The notes under the pieces are model-generated. The model worked only from the letters and a program-made list of their open reading frames with translations, was not told where the DNA came from and did not search any database. The translations under genes and the position numbers were made by a program. From HT1-32 sp040219025 (lineage in GTDB: Bacteria > Pseudomonadota > Alphaproteobacteria > Rhodospirillales > HT1-32), in the NCBI GenBank assembly GCA_040219025.1, contig JAVJTE010000020.1, forward strand, positions 620,001 to 684,000: 64,000 nucleotides of DNA, given 5' to 3'. Numbering within the stretch: position 1 is the stretch's first letter; every line of letters begins with the position of its first letter. Positions 34,085-42,410 of the stretch are shown in pieces.

Positions 34085-34696
34085 CTATCCGGAAGCTCCG
34101 AAGGTTCGCCATGCCGCAATGACCCGCGATAATGTCGTCACCCAGCAGAGTACCCCGAAGGTCCAGGCGAGAGCCGCGAAATGTTCCGGCCACAGGCAGA
34201 TTGCCACAAACAGGGCGATGGTCTCCGTGCCTTCCGTCAGGCCGCCCAGATAATAGAGCGACTTCGAGCCGCGGATATCTGTCGTGATACCCCGTTTCTC
34301 AGCCATGATGGCAAAGGTGAGGAAGCTGGCCCCGGTGCCCATGAAGCTGAAGATCAGGAAGGCGGCGGGCAGGCTGTTGTCCGGGCTGGCCAGCGCAAAG
34401 CCGAAGATGACGGCCGAGTAGAAGATGAAATCGCAGACGATATCGAGATAACCGCCAAGATCGGTCTTCGCTGTCAGCCGGGCAACCGCGCCATCCAGCC
34501 CGTCCGTCAGCCGGTTGATCAGGATCAGGACGAGGGCAAGGGGGTAGAGCCCGGCGGCGATTGCCGGTACAGCGGCGATCCCGATGGCAAAGCCGGTGAG
34601 CGTGACTGTGTCGGCAGATATCTTCCGCGCCACCAGCGCCTCTGCGGCAATCGTCAGTGGCCGGTCGATCAGGGGTCTGATTCTGGCATCAAGCAT
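34085..34696 (-). CDS. CDP-alcohol phosphatidyltransferase family protein
   Basis: 203 residues, about six membrane helices. The catalytic motif DG-AV-AR-x7-G-x3-D-x3-D is intact (DGLDGAVARLTAKTDLGG, then YLDIVCD). The family condenses a CDP-linked lipid or polar group with an alcohol, making phospholipid head groups or inositol/glycerol derivatives. The acceptor cannot be predicted. It is convergent with the lipoprotein gene and divergent from the TerB-like gene. Confidence 0.88.
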   Translation of the reverse strand: MLDARIRPLIDRPLTIAAEALVARKISADTVTLTGFAIGIAAVPAIAAGLYPLALVLILINRLTDGLDGAVARLTAKTDLGGYLDIVCDFIFYSAVIFGFALASPDNSLPAAFLIFSFMGTGASFLTFAIMAEKRGITTDIRGSKSLYYLGGLTEGTETIALFVAICLWPEHFAALAWTFGVLCWVTTLSRVIAAWRTFGASG

Positions 34697-34740
34697 GAAG
34701 GCGTTTCCCCGGGCTGACCGGGGCCTGTCCGTTAATCAGG

Positions 34741-34769
34741 TTGTCGCGTTTGACCGCATGCGGCATAAA
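34741..34769 (+). promoter_or_regulatory. Candidate sigma70-type promoter for TerB-like gene
   Basis: TTGTCG (34741-34746) and CATAAA (34764-34769) are 17 bases apart, and start about 27 bases before the ATG at 34796, which has a GAGGGGAGA ribosome site. The match is moderate. Confidence 0.3.
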
Positions 34770-34795
34770 CAGGCAGCAGTTGAGGGGAGAATACC

Positions 34796-35281
34796 ATGTC
34801 CGACGACCTGTCCGCCAAGCCATTACTGATCATTGCCGCGTCTCTTGCCTATATCATGCGTGCCGACGGACGCATCGTCGAGGAGGAGATGGCAGAATTC
34901 ATGACCGTGTTCGGCAAGCATGTCCGCCGTGGTGATCTGAGCTGGGATGACGTTTCCGGTCTGACAAAGGAAGCGATTGCCTATACCGAGGTCAATGAGG
35001 TCGATGATTTCCTGGAGGAAATCTCCGACAAGCTCAGTTTCGCCCAGCGGATGTCGATCCTGATGAATATGTATGATGCGGTTCTGGTTGATGGCCGGGT
35101 GGTCGAGAGCGAGCGCTGGATCATGCAGAAGTTCCAGAACAGCTTTAACATCTTCGAGGATCTGATGGGCCCGTTGCGGGAACTGCTGATCCTGAAGAAC
35201 GATACCAGCCTGTTCACCTCCGCCGCAAATCCGCGCAATGCCGCCGACTATCAGCTGAAAATTTCGGTCACCAAGGGGTAA
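34796..35281 (+). CDS. TerB-family tellurite-resistance-like protein
   Basis: 161 residues, helical. The repeated acidic helices (MRADGRIVEEEMAEFMTVF and AVLVDGRVVESERWIMQKF) are the pattern of the TerB domain, each DGR-x-x-E segment possibly binding metal. TerB proteins occur in tellurite resistance operons and as stand-alone cytoplasmic proteins of unknown role. No ter genes are near. It precedes the RpoE/ChrR promoter by about 30 bases. Confidence 0.75.
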   Translation: MSDDLSAKPLLIIAASLAYIMRADGRIVEEEMAEFMTVFGKHVRRGDLSWDDVSGLTKEAIAYTEVNEVDDFLEEISDKLSFAQRMSILMNMYDAVLVDGRVVESERWIMQKFQNSFNIFEDLMGPLRELLILKNDTSLFTSAANPRNAADYQLKISVTKG

Positions 35282-35311
35282 GGCCGGTCCCCGGTATTTG
35301 TTGCGATATGG

Positions 35312-35341
35312 TGATCCGGTCGGGAAATTGTGCCGTAGAAA
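35312..35341 (+). promoter_or_regulatory. Candidate RpoE-type (ECF) promoter for rpoE-chrR
   Basis: TGATCC (35312-35317) is followed after exactly 18 bases by TAGAA (35336-35340). This fits the TGATCC-N18-TAAGA-like promoter reported for Rhodobacter RpoE and its own autoregulated operon, with one mismatch in the -10. The start would fall near 35348, in front of the sigma factor gene. The inference is autoregulation, as in Rhodobacter. Confidence 0.65.
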
Positions 35342-35460
35342 GCTTCAGTAGATGAGATATCCATGCCCGGATTCTCGGAATGGAGCCCGATATCGTGGAA
35401 GCAGCTGTCGCGGCAGACGGATTATTGACAGGGAAAAGCGGTTACTGGCCTGTGAGCAAG

Positions 35461-36027
35461 ATGTCCGGACGCCTTAAACCGACAGCAGCCCATTGCGCGG
35501 GTCTGGTGCGGCGCATTGCCGAAAGCCATGACAAAGCAGCCTTTGAGGAAGTTTTCGACCTGTTTTCCGGGCGCCTGAAAAGCTACTTCCTCGGGCTTGG
35601 CACGTCGGAAAGTGATGCCGAGGAGCTGGTTCAGGAAACCCTGATTCTGGTCTGGCGGCGGGCGGCGCAGTTTGACGAGACCAAAGCCGGGTTTACCACC
35701 TGGCTGTTCACCATCGCCCGAAACAAGAGCATCGACCGGATACGCAAGGAACGCCGGCCGGCGCTGGATCCGGACGAGCCGATGCTGCTGCCCGAGGCGG
35801 AAACGCCGCCGGATGCGGCGCTCGACCGGGAACAGGATGCCCGGATTTTGCGCGACGCGATAAAAACCCTGCCGCCGGAGCAATCCGATCTGATCCGCCT
35901 CGCGTATTATGAAGAGCTCGCACATGGTGCGATTGCGGCAAGACTTGATCTGCCGGTCGGGACCGTGAAGTCCCGTATCCGGCTGGCGATGAAAAAACTC
36001 CGACTGGCATATGGAGCCGAAGAATGA
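35461..36027 (+). CDS. rpoE: RpoE-type ECF sigma factor
   Basis: About 188 residues from ATG 35461; an ATG at 35380 gives 215 but leaves only ~30 bases of leader after the inferred promoter start and an N-terminal extension without domain. Sigma2 is visible (AAFEEVFDLFSGRLKSYF; EELVQETLILVWRRAAQFD; FTTWLFTIARNKSIDRIRKE) and sigma4 with LPPEQSDLIRLAYYEELAHG and LDLPVGTVKSRIRLAMKKLR. It is followed by its anti-sigma factor with an ATGA overlap. Known relatives respond to singlet oxygen; here that is inferred from the ChrR partner. Confidence 0.9.
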   Translation: MSGRLKPTAAHCAGLVRRIAESHDKAAFEEVFDLFSGRLKSYFLGLGTSESDAEELVQETLILVWRRAAQFDETKAGFTTWLFTIARNKSIDRIRKERRPALDPDEPMLLPEAETPPDAALDREQDARILRDAIKTLPPEQSDLIRLAYYEELAHGAIAARLDLPVGTVKSRIRLAMKKLRLAYGAEE

Positions 36028-36689
36028 AGCCGACATTTCACCCGTATGAAGAACTGCTGATGGAGTATGCCTCCGGCGCTCTCGGCGAAAGCCATGCGCT
36101 GATGGTGGCAACCCACCTGTCTTTCTGCCCGGATTGTCGGGCGACGGTACGTAAAATGGAAGGTCTTGGCGGCGAGATGCTGGACAGCCTGACGGAAACC
36201 CGGATGTCGGTATCGGCAAAGACGGCGCTGTTTGACCAGCTGGAAGATACCCCGCCGGAGCCCCTGCACCCTGCAACGACATTCGCTTGTGACAGCGACA
36301 GCGGATTTCCGCCACTCTGGCCCTATCTGCCGGGCGGACTTTCGGCAGCCCGCTGGCGACGCCTCGGGCCGTCGGTCCGCTATGCGGATCTGAACAAGGG
36401 GCGGGATGGTGCCGATGCCCAGCTGATTCATGTGAAGGCAGGGCGGAAAAGCATTCAGCATACCCACACCGGCGATGAATGGACGCTGGTCCTGAAAGGG
36501 GCCTATGATGACGGCATCGGTCGCTATCAGGCCGGGGATGTCGTGTTCGCGGATTGCGATACCGACCACAACCCGACAGCCCTGCCAGAGGAAGACTGTA
36601 TCTGTCTTGTGGTGATCGACAACCCGATCCGGCTGACCGGCCCGGTCGGCCGTCTGCTGGACCCGATCATCTCCCGCGCTTTCGGTTGA
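36024..36689 (+). CDS. chrR: ChrR-like zinc anti-sigma factor
   Basis: 221 residues. The N-terminal zinc site has His6, His31, Cys35 and Cys38 (THLSFCPDC), the same positions as in Rhodobacter sphaeroides ChrR. The C-terminal cupin has His146, His148, Glu152 and His182, matching the second ChrR metal site with an offset of five. The first domain binds RpoE and the second is needed for release on singlet oxygen; both sites being intact makes a working sensor likely. It overlaps rpoE by four bases and is convergent with the deaminase gene. Confidence 0.9.
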   Translation: MKPTFHPYEELLMEYASGALGESHALMVATHLSFCPDCRATVRKMEGLGGEMLDSLTETRMSVSAKTALFDQLEDTPPEPLHPATTFACDSDSGFPPLWPYLPGGLSAARWRRLGPSVRYADLNKGRDGADAQLIHVKAGRKSIQHTHTGDEWTLVLKGAYDDGIGRYQAGDVVFADCDTDHNPTALPEEDCICLVVIDNPIRLTGPVGRLLDPIISRAFG

Positions 36690-36694
36690 TCTGC

Positions 36695-37729
36695 TCAGTC
36701 CGGTCGATGGGAAGACCGGTATCGGTCCAGTAATAACAGAAAGGTCTCCCGCAGCTCATCCGACAGGAAGGCGGCCTCGATGGCGTTCTGCGCCAGCTGA
36801 TCGATCTCGGACCGGGTCAGGTGCAGGGCGCGGGACAGGGCGAGATAGTTTTCGGTCATATAGCCGCCGAAATAGGCCGGGTCGTCAGAATTTACAGTGG
36901 CTTTCAGCCCGGCATCCAGCATCCGGCGGATCGGATGTTGCTGCATGTCGGTGACCACCTGCAGGCGCAGGTTAGACAGCGGACAGACAGTCAGTGCAAT
37001 ACCATCGCGCGCAATGCGGGCGGTCAGGTCGCTGTCATCAAGGGCACGGTTGCCATGGTCGATCCGGTCGATATTCAGCAGGTCCATGCCATCGCGGACA
37101 TAATCTGCCGGGCCCTCCTCGCCACAATGCGCAACGAGGCGGTAACCCTGACGTCCGGCTTCGGCAAAGACCCGTCTGAATTTCGCCGGGGGATGGCCAA
37201 GTTCGGATGAATCGAGCCCCACCCCGATAATCCGGTCCCGATGAGGCCGCGCCTGTTCCAGTGTGTCAAAGGCAGCCTTCTCGGACAGGTGCCGCAGAAA
37301 ACACATGATCAGGTGAGAGGTCAGGCCAAGTTCTGTTGCGGCCCGGTCGAGGGCGGAACAGATACCATTGAGGACTGTCTCAAAGGCAATGCCGCGATCT
37401 GTATGGCCCTGCGGGTCAAAGAATATCTCGCAATGGATGACGTTGTCCGTGTGCGCGCGCTGCAGATAGGCAAAGGTCAGGTCATGAAAATCCTGTTCCG
37501 TCTGCAGCACGGACATTCCGGCATAATAGACATCAAGAAAATCCTGCAGGCAGTCGAACTGATAAGCCGCGCGTACCTCGTCGAGCGTCCGGTAGGGCAG
37601 GGCAACGCCGTTGCGTTCCGCCAGAGCCAGCATCATTTCCGGCTCCAGCGTGCCTTCGATATGGAGATGAAGTTCTGCCTTGGGCAGCCCGGCGATATAA
37701 TCCTCGATGTTGAAACCCGCCGGTTGCAT
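36695..37729 (-). CDS. Adenine/adenosine deaminase family protein
   Basis: 344 residues from ATG 37729, which has a GAGGAGG ribosome site (the frame to 37786 has none). LPKAELHLHIEGTLEPEM gives the HxH metal ligands; GVGLDSSELGHPPAKF, AHCGEEGPADYV and VNSDDPAYFGGY are the remaining catalytic motifs. The GHPP segment is typical of prokaryotic/fungal adenine deaminases rather than adenosine deaminases, so adenine is the probable substrate. It lies 11 bases upstream of ubiB's 3' end in the minus-strand run. Confidence 0.88.
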   Translation of the reverse strand: MQPAGFNIEDYIAGLPKAELHLHIEGTLEPEMMLALAERNGVALPYRTLDEVRAAYQFDCLQDFLDVYYAGMSVLQTEQDFHDLTFAYLQRAHTDNVIHCEIFFDPQGHTDRGIAFETVLNGICSALDRAATELGLTSHLIMCFLRHLSEKAAFDTLEQARPHRDRIIGVGLDSSELGHPPAKFRRVFAEAGRQGYRLVAHCGEEGPADYVRDGMDLLNIDRIDHGNRALDDSDLTARIARDGIALTVCPLSNLRLQVVTDMQQHPIRRMLDAGLKATVNSDDPAYFGGYMTENYLALSRALHLTRSEIDQLAQNAIEAAFLSDELRETFLLLLDRYRSSHRPD

Positions 37730-37740
37730 GTCTGCCTCCT

Positions 37741-39264
37741 CTAGTCGACGAAAACCAGTATTGCCATGACGGCGATCAGCACCCACAGCGCCCAGGGTGT
37801 CGCGCTGCGCCGCTTGCCGCCGGACAGCCAGTCCATCGAGTCAGGATGCACCCTGATGCCCTGTCCGGCCAGTGTGGCGACCGCCTTTTCGGCATTGTCC
37901 AGCAGGCGCGGCGTGCGGCGGGCGATATCTTCCAGTGTATCACGAACCCGGGCCTGCGGTCCGACCGTATCGATCATCCATTGTTCGATCAGCGGGCGGG
38001 CCAGTTCCCACATATTGACCGAGGGGTTGAGCTTCCGGCCGGTCCCCTCTGCCGTCAGCATGGTCTTCTGCAGCAGCAGCAGCTGGGGCTGTGCTTCCAT
38101 CCGGAAGGTTTCTGTGACCTGGAACATCTGTCCGAGCAGACGGGCGACAGAGATCTGCGACAGCGGCAGGCCCAGTATCGGCTCGGCAATCGACCGTGCA
38201 GCCTGGGCAAAATCGTCTTTCGACTGACCGGCAGGCACGTAGCCGGCGGCAAAGTGGACTTCCGCCACGCGCCGGTAATCCCGCGACAGAAAGCCGATCA
38301 GCATTTCCGCCAGAAACTTCTGGGTCCGCCGGTCGATGCGCCCCATGATCCCGAAATCGACCGGCGCAATCGATCCGTCCGGCAGGACGAAGACGTTGCC
38401 GGGGTGCATGTCCGCGTGGAAAAAGCCGTCGCGGAAAACCTGCTGGAAGAAAACCCGTGCAGAAGTTTCCAGTACTTTCTGGGGATCGATGCCGGCGGCT
38501 ATCAGGGCATCGCGTTCATCCACGGCGATGCCGCTGACCCGCTCCAGTGTCAGCACCCGTTCTGATGTCCGGGTCCAGTCCACCTCGGGGACATGAAAGT
38601 CCGGATCATCGGTGAAGTTCTCGCCAAGTTCGGCGCAGGCGGCGGCTTCAAACCGCAGATCCAGCTCCATGATGGAGGTGCGTTCAAACTTCTCCACCAT
38701 TTCGACCGGCTTCAGTCGCCGCATGGCGGGCTGGGTCGAATGGATGATCTCGGCAATCCATTTCAGGAAATCGATATCGCGGATGAAGGCGCGCTCGATG
38801 TCGGGCCGCAGGATCTTGACCGCGACCTCGCGTCCGTCTGTCGTCGTGGCAAAATGCACCTGGGCGATGGAGGCGGCGGCAACCGGGCGGATATCAAATT
38901 CGCTGAAGAAATTGCTGATATCCCCGCCGAGTTCGATCTCGACGATTTCCTGCGCCATCCTGCCGTCAAACGGGGGCAGGGCATCCTGCAGGGAGGCAAG
39001 GTCGTTCGACAGTTCCTCGCCCAGCAGGTCGGAGCGTGTGGACAGGGCCTGGCCCAGCTTGATGAAGCTCGGGCCCATATCCTGCAGGGCCAGTGCCAGC
39101 CGCTCGCCGGGCCGCCCGTCCGTGCCCTTGCGCCAGAGCAGCCGGGCAATCCAGAGTGCCGGTGCCGCCGCCGCAAAGCGGGCGAGCGGGAACAGCGCAT
39201 CATGCCGGGCCAGTATGGCAGCCAGCCGGAACATCCGGAAAATATGTCGAACGGAACGGATCAT
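37741..39264 (-). CDS. ubiB: Ubiquinone biosynthesis protein UbiB
   Basis: About 507 residues from ATG 39264 (MIRSVRHIFRMFR), 63 bases inside a longer frame. The atypical kinase (ABC1) motifs are present: the KxGQ motif (GPSFIKLGQALSTRSDLLG), the Ala-rich nucleotide loop (PVAAASIAQVHFA), DFHADMHPGN-type region (FFHADMHPGNVFVLPDGS) and VDFGIMGR. The C-terminus is a membrane helix (ALWVLIAVMAILVFV). UbiB supports ubiquinone synthesis; it follows ubiE on the same strand after the palindromic element. Confidence 0.93.
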   Translation of the reverse strand: MIRSVRHIFRMFRLAAILARHDALFPLARFAAAAPALWIARLLWRKGTDGRPGERLALALQDMGPSFIKLGQALSTRSDLLGEELSNDLASLQDALPPFDGRMAQEIVEIELGGDISNFFSEFDIRPVAAASIAQVHFATTTDGREVAVKILRPDIERAFIRDIDFLKWIAEIIHSTQPAMRRLKPVEMVEKFERTSIMELDLRFEAAACAELGENFTDDPDFHVPEVDWTRTSERVLTLERVSGIAVDERDALIAAGIDPQKVLETSARVFFQQVFRDGFFHADMHPGNVFVLPDGSIAPVDFGIMGRIDRRTQKFLAEMLIGFLSRDYRRVAEVHFAAGYVPAGQSKDDFAQAARSIAEPILGLPLSQISVARLLGQMFQVTETFRMEAQPQLLLLQKTMLTAEGTGRKLNPSVNMWELARPLIEQWMIDTVGPQARVRDTLEDIARRTPRLLDNAEKAVATLAGQGIRVHPDSMDWLSGGKRRSATPWALWVLIAVMAILVFVD

Positions 39265-39341
39265 CAGGAAACTTTGGCTGTTGATGCGACGATATGCCGC
39301 TGCATCAGAGGGGCATGAGGTGAGCAATGGCCTGTCACGCT

Positions 39342-39434
39342 ATCCTTCGAGATGGCGCTGACGTGTCTCCTCAGGACAAGGCATTGTTCTTTTCCCTCAT
39401 CCTGAGGAGCGGCGAAAGCCGCGTCTCGAAGGAT
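39342..39434. repeat. Nested palindromic repeat between ubiE and ubiB
   Basis: ATCCTTCGAGA (39342-39352) is perfectly mirrored by TCTCGAAGGAT (39424-39434), and inside CTCCTCAGGA (39367-39376) by TCCTGAGGAG (39400-39409). Two head-to-head copies of a CATCCTGAGGAGC...TCTCGAAGGATG unit form the element, a style widespread in alphaproteobacterial intergenic regions. It separates ubiE from ubiB, with no gene in 39265-39463. Confidence 0.75.
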
Positions 39435-39463
39435 GGCGGCAGGCTCCCTGCGTCCGGCCATGT

Positions 39464-40228
39464 CTAGATTCGCCAGCCGGAATGGATGGCCACGATGCCG
39501 CCCAGCAGGTTGCGGTACTTTACCTGCCCGAACCCGGCGTCGCGCATCATGCCGGCCAGAGTTTCCTGCGGCGGAAACATGCGGATGGATTCCGCCAGAT
39601 AGCGATAGCTCTCCTCGTCACGCGCCACATAACGTCCGATCTTCGGCAACAGCCGGAAGGAATAAAGGTCATAGGCGGCGGCCATGGCCGGGGCCTGAAC
39701 ATGGCTGAATTCCAGACAGAAAAAACGCCCGCCGGGCTTCAGCACCCGCCAGGCATCGGCCAGTGCCCGTTCCGGGTGCGTGACGTTGCGCAGGCCAAAC
39801 GCGATGGTGTAGGCGTCGAAACTGCGGTCCGGTGCCGGCACCTGTTCGGCATTGCCGACGGTCCAGTCGAGGCCCTGCAGAATGCCGCGGTCGATGGCAC
39901 GGCTGCGGCCGGTACGGATCATGTTCTCGTTGATATCGCAGACCGTGATCCGGGCGCCGGGGGCGGCTTTTGACATCCGGAAGGTGATATCACCGGTGCC
40001 GCCGGCCAGATCGATGATGCGTTCACCGTTCTTCGGGGCAACCCGGGCGACAAAGTGATCCTTCCAGAGCCGGTGTGTGCCGCCGCTCATCAGGTCATTC
40101 ATCAGGTCGTAGCGTCCGGCAACGGAATCGAAGACACCCCGGACCATACCGGCTTTCTGGTTTTCCGGGACTTCCGTGAAGCCAAAACTGGCGGTGGCTG
40201 CCGGGTCCGGTTTTTCTGCGCTGCTCAT
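39464..40228 (-). CDS. ubiE: Demethylmenaquinone/2-methoxy-6-polyprenyl-benzoquinol methylase
   Basis: 254 residues. MVRGVFDSVAGRYDLMNDLMS and HRLWKDHF are the UbiE family signature; the SAM-binding motif is IDLAGGTGDITFRM, followed by DINENMI and AFGLRNVTHPERAL. It C-methylates the ubiquinone precursor at the membrane. Divergent from mutM; a TAGCCTA/TAGGCTA dyad lies in the 46-base gap between them. Confidence 0.96.
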   Translation of the reverse strand: MSSAEKPDPAATASFGFTEVPENQKAGMVRGVFDSVAGRYDLMNDLMSGGTHRLWKDHFVARVAPKNGERIIDLAGGTGDITFRMSKAAPGARITVCDINENMIRTGRSRAIDRGILQGLDWTVGNAEQVPAPDRSFDAYTIAFGLRNVTHPERALADAWRVLKPGGRFFCLEFSHVQAPAMAAAYDLYSFRLLPKIGRYVARDEESYRYLAESIRMFPPQETLAGMMRDAGFGQVKYRNLLGGIVAIHSGWRI

Positions 40229-40274
40229 GCGCGGGAAGATAGCCTAACCACTCCGGCTAGGCTAGCTTGTGCGC

Positions 40275-41117
40275 ATGCCGGAGTTACCCGAAGTCGAAAC
40301 AGTCTGTCGCGGCCTTGCCACTCATCTTGAAGGGCGGGTGCTGACGGCTGTCGATGTCCGTCGTCCGGACCTGCGGTTTCCGCTGCCGGAAGCGCTGGGT
40401 GCGCGCCTTCAGGGACGCCGGGTCGTGAGTATTTCAAGGCGGGCAAAGTATATCCGGATGTTTCTGGATGACGGTCAGGTGCTGGTGGCCCATCTCGGGA
40501 TGAGCGGACGGATGGTGATTGACCGTGCGGCAGACGGGCAGCCGCCGGAAAAGCACGACCATGTCATTTTCATCACCGGTGACGGCGACCGGGTCCGGTT
40601 CTGTGATCCCCGCCGGTTTGGCTATATGGACCTGATTGCGGCCGACGCGCTGGATCATCATCCCTATTTCCGGGATCTCGGACCGGAGCCACTGGGCAAT
40701 GCCTTCAACGGGCCTTACCTCGCGGCACGGCTGCAAGGCAGGAAGACACCCATAAAGGCGGCCCTGCTGGATCAGCGGATTGTGGCCGGGCTCGGCAATA
40801 TCTATGTCTGCGAGGCGCTGTATCACGCAGGAATTTCACCCCGGCGACAGGCGGCGAATGTGGGTCCTGCACGGGCGGAAAAGCTGGTCCCGGCGATCAA
40901 GCAGGTACTGGAGCGGGCGATTGCGGCAGGCGGGTCGTCGCTTCGGGACTATGTTCAGGCCAGCGGTGAACTCGGATATTTCCAGCATGACTGGGCGGTT
41001 TATGGTCGTGAGGGAGAGAGCTGCCCGGGTTGTCGCGGGGATGCCACACCCTGCCAGGTTCTTCGTATTGTGCAGTCCGGCCGGTCGAGTTTCTATTGTG
41101 CAAAGCGGCAACGGTGA
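40275..41117 (+). CDS. mutM: Formamidopyrimidine-DNA glycosylase
   Basis: 280 residues from ATG 40275, placing the catalytic proline second (MPELPEVETV). KRPxx-type lesion residues and GLGNIYVCEALYHAGISP are present; the C-terminal zinc finger is CPGC...SGRSSFYC. Oddly, the fourth zinc cysteine is an arginine (FYCAKRQR instead of FYCPxCQ), while an extra Cys appears at DATPCQVL. The enzyme removes 8-oxoguanine and Fapy lesions. It is followed by the small secreted-protein gene. Confidence 0.93.
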   Translation: MPELPEVETVCRGLATHLEGRVLTAVDVRRPDLRFPLPEALGARLQGRRVVSISRRAKYIRMFLDDGQVLVAHLGMSGRMVIDRAADGQPPEKHDHVIFITGDGDRVRFCDPRRFGYMDLIAADALDHHPYFRDLGPEPLGNAFNGPYLAARLQGRKTPIKAALLDQRIVAGLGNIYVCEALYHAGISPRRQAANVGPARAEKLVPAIKQVLERAIAAGGSSLRDYVQASGELGYFQHDWAVYGREGESCPGCRGDATPCQVLRIVQSGRSSFYCAKRQR

Positions 41118-41133
41118 TGTATCAGATCGCCCC

Positions 41134-41502
41134 ATGCTGACCAGAAGGTCCCTAAATACCGCGATCTGGGCGATAGCCACTTGTCTCGCGATTCCCGCCG
41201 GCGGCGCAGAGAACGACCGGTTTCTGTCTGTTATCGAGGATATGCCGCTGATGCCCGGCCTGGTCGAAGTGGCCGATGCCGGTACGGTGTTCGAGACTGC
41301 CCGCGGCAGAATCGTCGAAGCCTGGGCCGAAGGAAACGCGTCAATGCCGGCGATCACGGCCTTCTATGAGGCAACCCTGCCACAGCTTGGCTGGGTTCGT
41401 CTGGCCGGCGGCGGATACCGGCGTGAGGGAGAAACGCTCACGATTGAACAGATCAGCGGGGGCGCACCAACGACAGTCCGGTTTACCCTGACCCCGGACT
41501 GA
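41134..41502 (+). CDS. Small secreted hypothetical protein
   Basis: 122 residues from ATG 41134, 16 bases after mutM, with a signal peptide (LNTAIWAIATCLAIPAGGAEN). The mature part (VIEDMPLMPGLVEV, then AITAFYEATLPQLGWVRLAGGGYRREGE) looks like a compact alpha/beta domain similar to short proteins next to fpg/mutM in alphaproteobacteria, but I cannot name a family. Confidence 0.7.
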   Translation: MLTRRSLNTAIWAIATCLAIPAGGAENDRFLSVIEDMPLMPGLVEVADAGTVFETARGRIVEAWAEGNASMPAITAFYEATLPQLGWVRLAGGGYRREGETLTIEQISGGAPTTVRFTLTPD

Positions 41503-41549
41503 GTGCAGAGCGCCCTGCATCACCACCTTACTCAAAGGAAAAGCACATC

Positions 41550-42326
41550 ATGGCTTACGAGAATATTATTGCAGAGAAGAAGGGAAAGGTCGGGGTTGTC
41601 ACCCTGAACCGCCCGAAGGCGCTGAACGCGCTTTCATCGCCTCTGATTCGTGAACTTGCCGCGGCGCTGGATGATTTCGAGGCAGACGCGGAAATCGGCT
41701 GCATCGTCATCACCGGCAGCGAAAAGGCTTTTGCCGCGGGTGCGGATATCAAGGAGATGCAGCCGAAAACCTATATGGATGTCTACAAGGAAGACTTCAT
41801 CACGGTTGACTGGGGCCGTGTGGCGGAATGCCGCAAGCCGGTTATTGCGGCGGTCGCCGGCTATGCCCTGGGCGGTGGTTGCGAAGTGGCGATGATGTGC
41901 GATTTCATCATTGCCGCGGATAATGCAAAGTTCGGCCAGCCGGAAATCACCATCGGGACCATTCCGGGTTCCGGCGGGACCCAGCGCCTGACCCGCTTTG
42001 TCGGCAAGTCGAAAGCCATGGAAATGTGCCTGACCGGTCGCATGATGGATGCCGAGGAAGCCGAGCGGGCCGGTCTGGTGAGCCGGATCGTGCCATTGGC
42101 TGATCTGATGGATGATGTGATGAAGACGGCAGAGACGATCGCCGGCCTGTCACTGCCGTCCGTGCTGATGGCGAAAGAGTCGGTCAACCGGGCCTATGAG
42201 ACGACGCTGGAAGAGGGGGTGCGCTTTGAACGCCGCCTGTTCCATTCGACATTTTCAACGGAAGATCAGAAGGAAGGGATGACGGCCTTCATCGAAAAGC
42301 GCCGTCCAAGCTTCAAACACCAGTAA
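41550..42326 (+). CDS. Enoyl-CoA hydratase
   Basis: 258 residues from ATG 41550 (AAAGGAAA upstream). The crotonase fold signature is clear: GVVTLNRPKALNALS, the oxyanion hole SEKAFAAGADIKEM, and GYALGGGCEVAMMCDFIIAA with the catalytic Glu in the next loop (FGQPEITIGTIPGSGGTQRL). It hydrates short-chain 2-enoyl-CoA in beta-oxidation or amino-acid catabolism. It precedes rpsT by 84 bases. Confidence 0.94.
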   Translation: MAYENIIAEKKGKVGVVTLNRPKALNALSSPLIRELAAALDDFEADAEIGCIVITGSEKAFAAGADIKEMQPKTYMDVYKEDFITVDWGRVAECRKPVIAAVAGYALGGGCEVAMMCDFIIAADNAKFGQPEITIGTIPGSGGTQRLTRFVGKSKAMEMCLTGRMMDAEEAERAGLVSRIVPLADLMDDVMKTAETIAGLSLPSVLMAKESVNRAYETTLEEGVRFERRLFHSTFSTEDQKEGMTAFIEKRRPSFKHQ

Positions 42327-42342
42327 TTCGGACCTTCATCGC

Positions 42343-42371
42343 TTGACGGTCCCGGAGGCGGTCTGTATAAG
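42343..42371 (+). promoter_or_regulatory. Sigma70-type promoter of rpsT
   Basis: TTGACG (42343-42348) and TATAAG (42366-42371) are 17 bases apart, a near-consensus housekeeping promoter about 40 bases before rpsT. The -10 lies in the loop of an inverted repeat, CCGGAGGCGG (42352-42361) with CCGCCTCCGG (42373-42382). Confidence 0.8.
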
Positions 42372-42410
42372 CCCGCCTCCGGCTAAGAACGCTCGATACA
42401 GGATAATCAA

